Source of the DNA: Rhodanobacter sp. UBA5168
Lineage (GTDB): Bacteria > Pseudomonadota > Gammaproteobacteria > Xanthomonadales > Rhodanobacteraceae
Direction: 5' to 3'
DNA: 8,200 bases
Assembly: GCA_002413455.1 (NCBI GenBank)
Contig: DHXA01000053.1
Coordinates: 6,990 to 15,189 of the forward strand
Positions 5,887-8,200 of the stretch are shown here, piece by piece (the first letter of the stretch is position 1; each line of letters opens with the position of its first letter). Made by a program: the position numbers and the translations under genes. A model generated the notes under the pieces. That model did no database searches and was not told the origin of the DNA. It saw only the letters and a list, made by a program, of their open reading frames with translations.

Positions 5887-7173
5887 ATGGAAAACACGCA
5901 AAGACGCGTTGGAGTGATCGGTGGCGTACGCATTCCGTTCTGCCGCAACAACACGGCCTATGCCGACGTCGGCAACTTCGGCATGTCGGTCAAGGTGCTT
6001 GGCGCGTTGGTGGAACGGTTCGGGCTGCATGGCGTGGAGCTGGGCGAAGTGGCGATGGGCGCAGTGATCAAGCACTCGTCCGACTGGAACCTGGCGCGCG
6101 AGGCGCTGCTCAGCTCCGGACTGGCGCCCACCACGCCGGGCATCACCACCGCGCGCGCCTGCGGTACCTCGCTGGACAACGCGATCATCGTGGCCAACAA
6201 GATCGCCGCCGGCCAGATCGCCGCCGGCATCGCCGGTGGCTCGGACACCACCAGCGATGTGCCGATCGTCTACGGCACCCGCCTGCGCAAGCGGCTGCTG
6301 GCGATGAACCGCGCGAAGACGCCGCTGGACAAGCTGAAGGTGGCGCTGCGCGGGTTTTCCTTCGGCGAACTGAAGCCCTCGTTTCCCGGCGTGGCCGAGC
6401 CACGCACCGGCAAGTCGATGGGTGACCATTGCGAGCAGATGGCAAAGGAGTGGCAGATCGGCCGCGAGACGCAGGATCAGCTGGCGCTGGACAGTCATCA
6501 CAAGCTGGCCGCCGCCTATGACGCCGGCTTCTTCGACGACCTGCTGGTGCCGTTTCGCGGGCTCAAGCGCGATGGCTTCCTGCGTCCGGATTCGACACTG
6601 GAGAAGCTCGCCACGCTGAAGCCCGCGTTCGACAAGACATCCGGCCGTGGCACCCTGACCGCCGGCAATTCCACTGGTCTGTCCGATGGTGCGGCCGCCG
6701 TGCTGCTGGCCAGCGACGAGTGGGCCGCGCAGCGCGGTTTGAAAATCCAGGCGTATCTGCGCGACGCCGAAGTGGCCGCGGTGGATTTCGTCCACGGCGA
6801 AGGCCTGTTGATGGCGCCGACCATCGCGGTGCCGCGCATGCTGGCGCGCAACGGCCTCAGCCTGCAGGACTTCGACTATTACGAGATCCACGAGGCGTTC
6901 GCGGCGCAGGTGCTGTGCACACTGCGCGCGTGGGAGTCGGCCGATTACTGCAGGAACCGACTCGGTCTGGAGGCGCCGTTCGGCTCGATCGATCCGGCCA
7001 AACTCAACGTGCACGGCTCCAGCCTCGCGGTCGGCCATCCGTTTGCCGCCACCGGCGCGCGGATCATTGCCACGCTGGCAAAACTGCTGGAGCAGAAAGG
7101 CAGCGGTCGCGGGCTGATCTCGATCTGCACCGCCGGCGGCATGGGCGTCACCGCGATCCTCGAACGGCCGTGA
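5887..7173 (+). CDS. FadI-like thiolase (acetyl-CoA C-acyltransferase)
   Basis: The 428-residue enzyme belongs to the thiolase family, which cleaves 3-ketoacyl-CoA with CoA, or condenses two acyl-CoA in reverse. Both catalytic cysteines are present: Cys92 in TTARACGTSLDN (acyl-carrying) and Cys414 in ICTAGGMG (acid/base). His384 lies in NVHGSSLAVGHPFAATGAR (374-392). The usual NEAF motif reads HEAFAAQ (335-341). That variant, the SDWNLAREALL block (65-75) and the GVAEPRTGKSMGDHCEQMAK segment (168-187) resemble E. coli FadI rather than the shorter FadA/PhaA type, and the length fits (FadI is about 436). The partner hydratase/dehydrogenase FadJ is not in the window, so the exact role (beta-oxidation or acetoacetyl-CoA synthesis) is open. 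ATG at 5887 is chosen because the family N-terminus begins there; its ribosome site is weak. It is divergent from the unknown gene and 25 bases before the TonB-like gene. Confidence 0.93.
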   Translation: MENTQRRVGVIGGVRIPFCRNNTAYADVGNFGMSVKVLGALVERFGLHGVELGEVAMGAVIKHSSDWNLAREALLSSGLAPTTPGITTARACGTSLDNAIIVANKIAAGQIAAGIAGGSDTTSDVPIVYGTRLRKRLLAMNRAKTPLDKLKVALRGFSFGELKPSFPGVAEPRTGKSMGDHCEQMAKEWQIGRETQDQLALDSHHKLAAAYDAGFFDDLLVPFRGLKRDGFLRPDSTLEKLATLKPAFDKTSGRGTLTAGNSTGLSDGAAAVLLASDEWAAQRGLKIQAYLRDAEVAAVDFVHGEGLLMAPTIAVPRMLARNGLSLQDFDYYEIHEAFAAQVLCTLRAWESADYCRNRLGLEAPFGSIDPAKLNVHGSSLAVGHPFAATGARIIATLAKLLEQKGSGRGLISICTAGGMGVTAILERP

Positions 7174-7198
7174 ACGCCACCACCGCGATCCGTCCAGC

Positions 7199-7747
7199 AT
7201 GCTGCGCCTGCGCACCACGACCGGGCTGAGCGCGCTCGCGCTGGCGATCGGCATTGCCGGCACCGGCTGGCTCAGCACGCTGACCGCCGGTTGGGCCGGC
7301 CCGGCCCGGCGCCTTGTCGCCACCCAGCACCCGACCCGGAACGTTCGCCATCCCCTGCCCTCGCCGCGAGGCTGGCATGGACCGGTCAAGGTAGTGCGGA
7401 CACCGCATGCGCCAACCACGGATGCCACCGCGCGTGACAGCGTCGCATCAGTTGCATCCGCGGAACTGATACCGCTGGCGATGCCTGGCGACTCGTCGCA
7501 GACATGGGACGACTTGCGCGGCCATCTGGACGGCCGGGTGGTGCTGCACGTCGGCATCGACGGCAACGGTCGCGTCGGCGCGGCCAGCGTGAGCGAATCC
7601 AGCGGCGATCCGATCCTCGATGCGCACGCGCTGCGCAGTGTGCGCGGTTGGCGCTTTGCGGTGCCGACGGATCATCCCGAGGGCATCAGCGGCGAGCTGC
7701 CGATGCGGTTTTCCTCCCGTGGCGACGGGATCGCACGGCTGCCGTAG
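7199..7747 (+). CDS. Small TonB C-terminal-domain protein
   Basis: This 182-residue protein has one N-terminal hydrophobic segment (about 8-30) after a short basic start, which should anchor it in the inner membrane with the rest in the periplasm (cleavage as a signal peptide is not excluded). Residues about 108-172 match the TonB C-terminal fold: GRVVLHVGIDGNGRV, then SESSGDPILDAHALRSVRGWRF. TonB proteins pass proton-motive energy from ExbB-ExbD to outer-membrane receptors. Two oddities stand out: the membrane segment has no histidine, where E. coli TonB needs His20, and the linker (about 31-107) is short with only modest proline content and no Pro-Glu/Pro-Lys repeats. It may be an accessory TonB or a protein that uses the fold for another purpose. 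No strong ribosome binding site precedes the ATG. It follows the thiolase by 25 bases and may be read from the same transcript, although no functional link is evident. Confidence 0.8.
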   Translation: MLRLRTTTGLSALALAIGIAGTGWLSTLTAGWAGPARRLVATQHPTRNVRHPLPSPRGWHGPVKVVRTPHAPTTDATARDSVASVASAELIPLAMPGDSSQTWDDLRGHLDGRVVLHVGIDGNGRVGAASVSESSGDPILDAHALRSVRGWRFAVPTDHPEGISGELPMRFSSRGDGIARLP

Positions 7748-7771
7748 CATCGACGTCGGCCGATGCACGGC
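7741..7771. terminator. Candidate bidirectional stem-loop between the TonB-like gene and the PLD gene
   Basis: GCATCG (7747-7752) pairs with CGATGC (7761-7766) around an 8-base loop. After a small internal loop, GCCG (7741-7744) pairs with CGGC (7768-7771), giving a 10-bp stem. It overlaps the TAG stop of the TonB-like gene and lies just beyond the stop of the convergent gene. On the plus strand GAGTCGTTT follows, a poor U-tract; on the minus strand there is none. Position at a convergent junction supports a terminator role, but the sequence is not textbook. Confidence 0.35.
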
Positions 7772-7779
7772 GAGTCGTT

Positions 7780-8200
7780 TCAGAGGACGCCTTTCGCCCC
7801 GGCGCCAAATGCGGTGAACAGCCGCGTGATGATCAGCTTCGGCGACAGCGCCACGTCAGGGAAATCGCCGACCGGTGCGTAGCAGGCGAAGAAGCCCGGA
7901 TCGGTGGCGCGCATCGGCTGGCAGCCGGGTTTGAGGTCGTAGCTGGTGGCGTAACGGAATGGCCACAGGTCGAATAGCGGCAATTGTTCGGAGACGCTGC
8001 CGATCGCCTGGTTGATGTCGCTGAGCACCGGAATCACCGTTTGCCTTGGCGCGATCACCCAGGCGTTCTCCGGCTGGGTGTCACGCAGGATGCTGCGGCG
8101 CAGCTGGTCGGCGAACGCATGGTCGTAAACGATCACGCCGGCCTCGGTGTTGTAGTGATCCGAGCGCGGGTCGAAGTTGTGCGAGCCGACCATCGCGAAG
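7780..8200 (-). CDS. Phospholipase D / ClsC-like cardiolipin synthase, C-terminal part (runs off right edge)
   Basis: The 140 visible residues are the C-terminus of a longer protein; its start lies beyond the window and the stop is TGA at 7782-7780. The phrase GSHNFDPRSDHYNTEAGVIV carries the G-S-x-N part of the second HxKxxxxD (HKD) motif together with the DPRS...NTE signature of ClsC/YmdC-type enzymes. These make cardiolipin from phosphatidylglycerol and another phospholipid at the inner membrane. The His and Lys of this motif, and the whole first HKD motif, are outside the window. After the motif comes a tail of about 120 residues ending in FTAFGAGAKGVL. The family call (PLD superfamily) is firm; the cardiolipin synthase reaction is an inference. 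Confidence 0.85.
   Translation of the reverse strand, partial: FAMVGSHNFDPRSDHYNTEAGVIVYDHAFADQLRRSILRDTQPENAWVIAPRQTVIPVLSDINQAIGSVSEQLPLFDLWPFRYATSYDLKPGCQPMRATDPGFFACYAPVGDFPDVALSPKLIITRLFTAFGAGAKGVL

Noticed and set aside
5806..7566. A 586-codon open frame on the minus strand opposite the thiolase and TonB-like genes
   Set aside because: It crosses two well-supported genes and their spacer, has biased composition and no recognisable domain. It is a by-product of GC-rich codon use.

Overview
The window is compact, GC-rich bacterial chromosome in which almost every base is coding. Gene content (an NdvB-type cyclic glucan synthase, a PAS-PAS-PAS-GGDEF-EAL protein, a FadI-like thiolase, a small TonB-type protein and a ClsC-like phospholipase D protein), high G+C and frequent TTG/GTG starts suggest a gammaproteobacterium of the Xanthomonadaceae/Rhodanobacteraceae kind. 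That assignment is inference from gene content, not a computed match. I see no tRNA, rRNA, CRISPR array, insertion sequence, attachment site or phage gene.

Layout from left to right. Positions 1-1439 (minus) hold the first 479 codons of a very large NdvB-like protein that runs off the left edge. A 143-base divergent spacer with an inverted repeat separates it from a GNAT acetyltransferase (1583-2047, plus). That gene converges, with a 5-base gap and a stem-loop across the two stop codons, on an 824-residue c-di-GMP enzyme (2053-4527, minus). A 99-base leader upstream of the c-di-GMP enzyme contains two stem-loops, a strong Shine-Dalgarno sequence and a 12-codon mini-ORF. Next comes a 381-residue protein of unknown family (4627-5772, minus), probably in the same transcript and driven by an extended -10 promoter. 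Divergently, a FadI-like thiolase (5887-7173, plus) and a TonB C-terminal-domain protein (7199-7747, plus) lie 25 bases apart. They converge, again across a stem-loop, on the C-terminal part of a phospholipase D/cardiolipin synthase-like protein (7780-8200, minus) that runs off the right edge.

The genes do not form one pathway. Several concern the cell envelope or signalling: periplasmic glucan synthesis, c-di-GMP turnover, TonB-type energy coupling and phospholipid synthesis. The thiolase belongs to acyl-CoA metabolism. I do not see a convincing new multi-gene system. The points most worth a second look are the structured leader with its mini-ORF ahead of the c-di-GMP enzyme, the unrecognised protein that probably shares its transcript, and a TonB-like protein whose membrane segment lacks the usual histidine.
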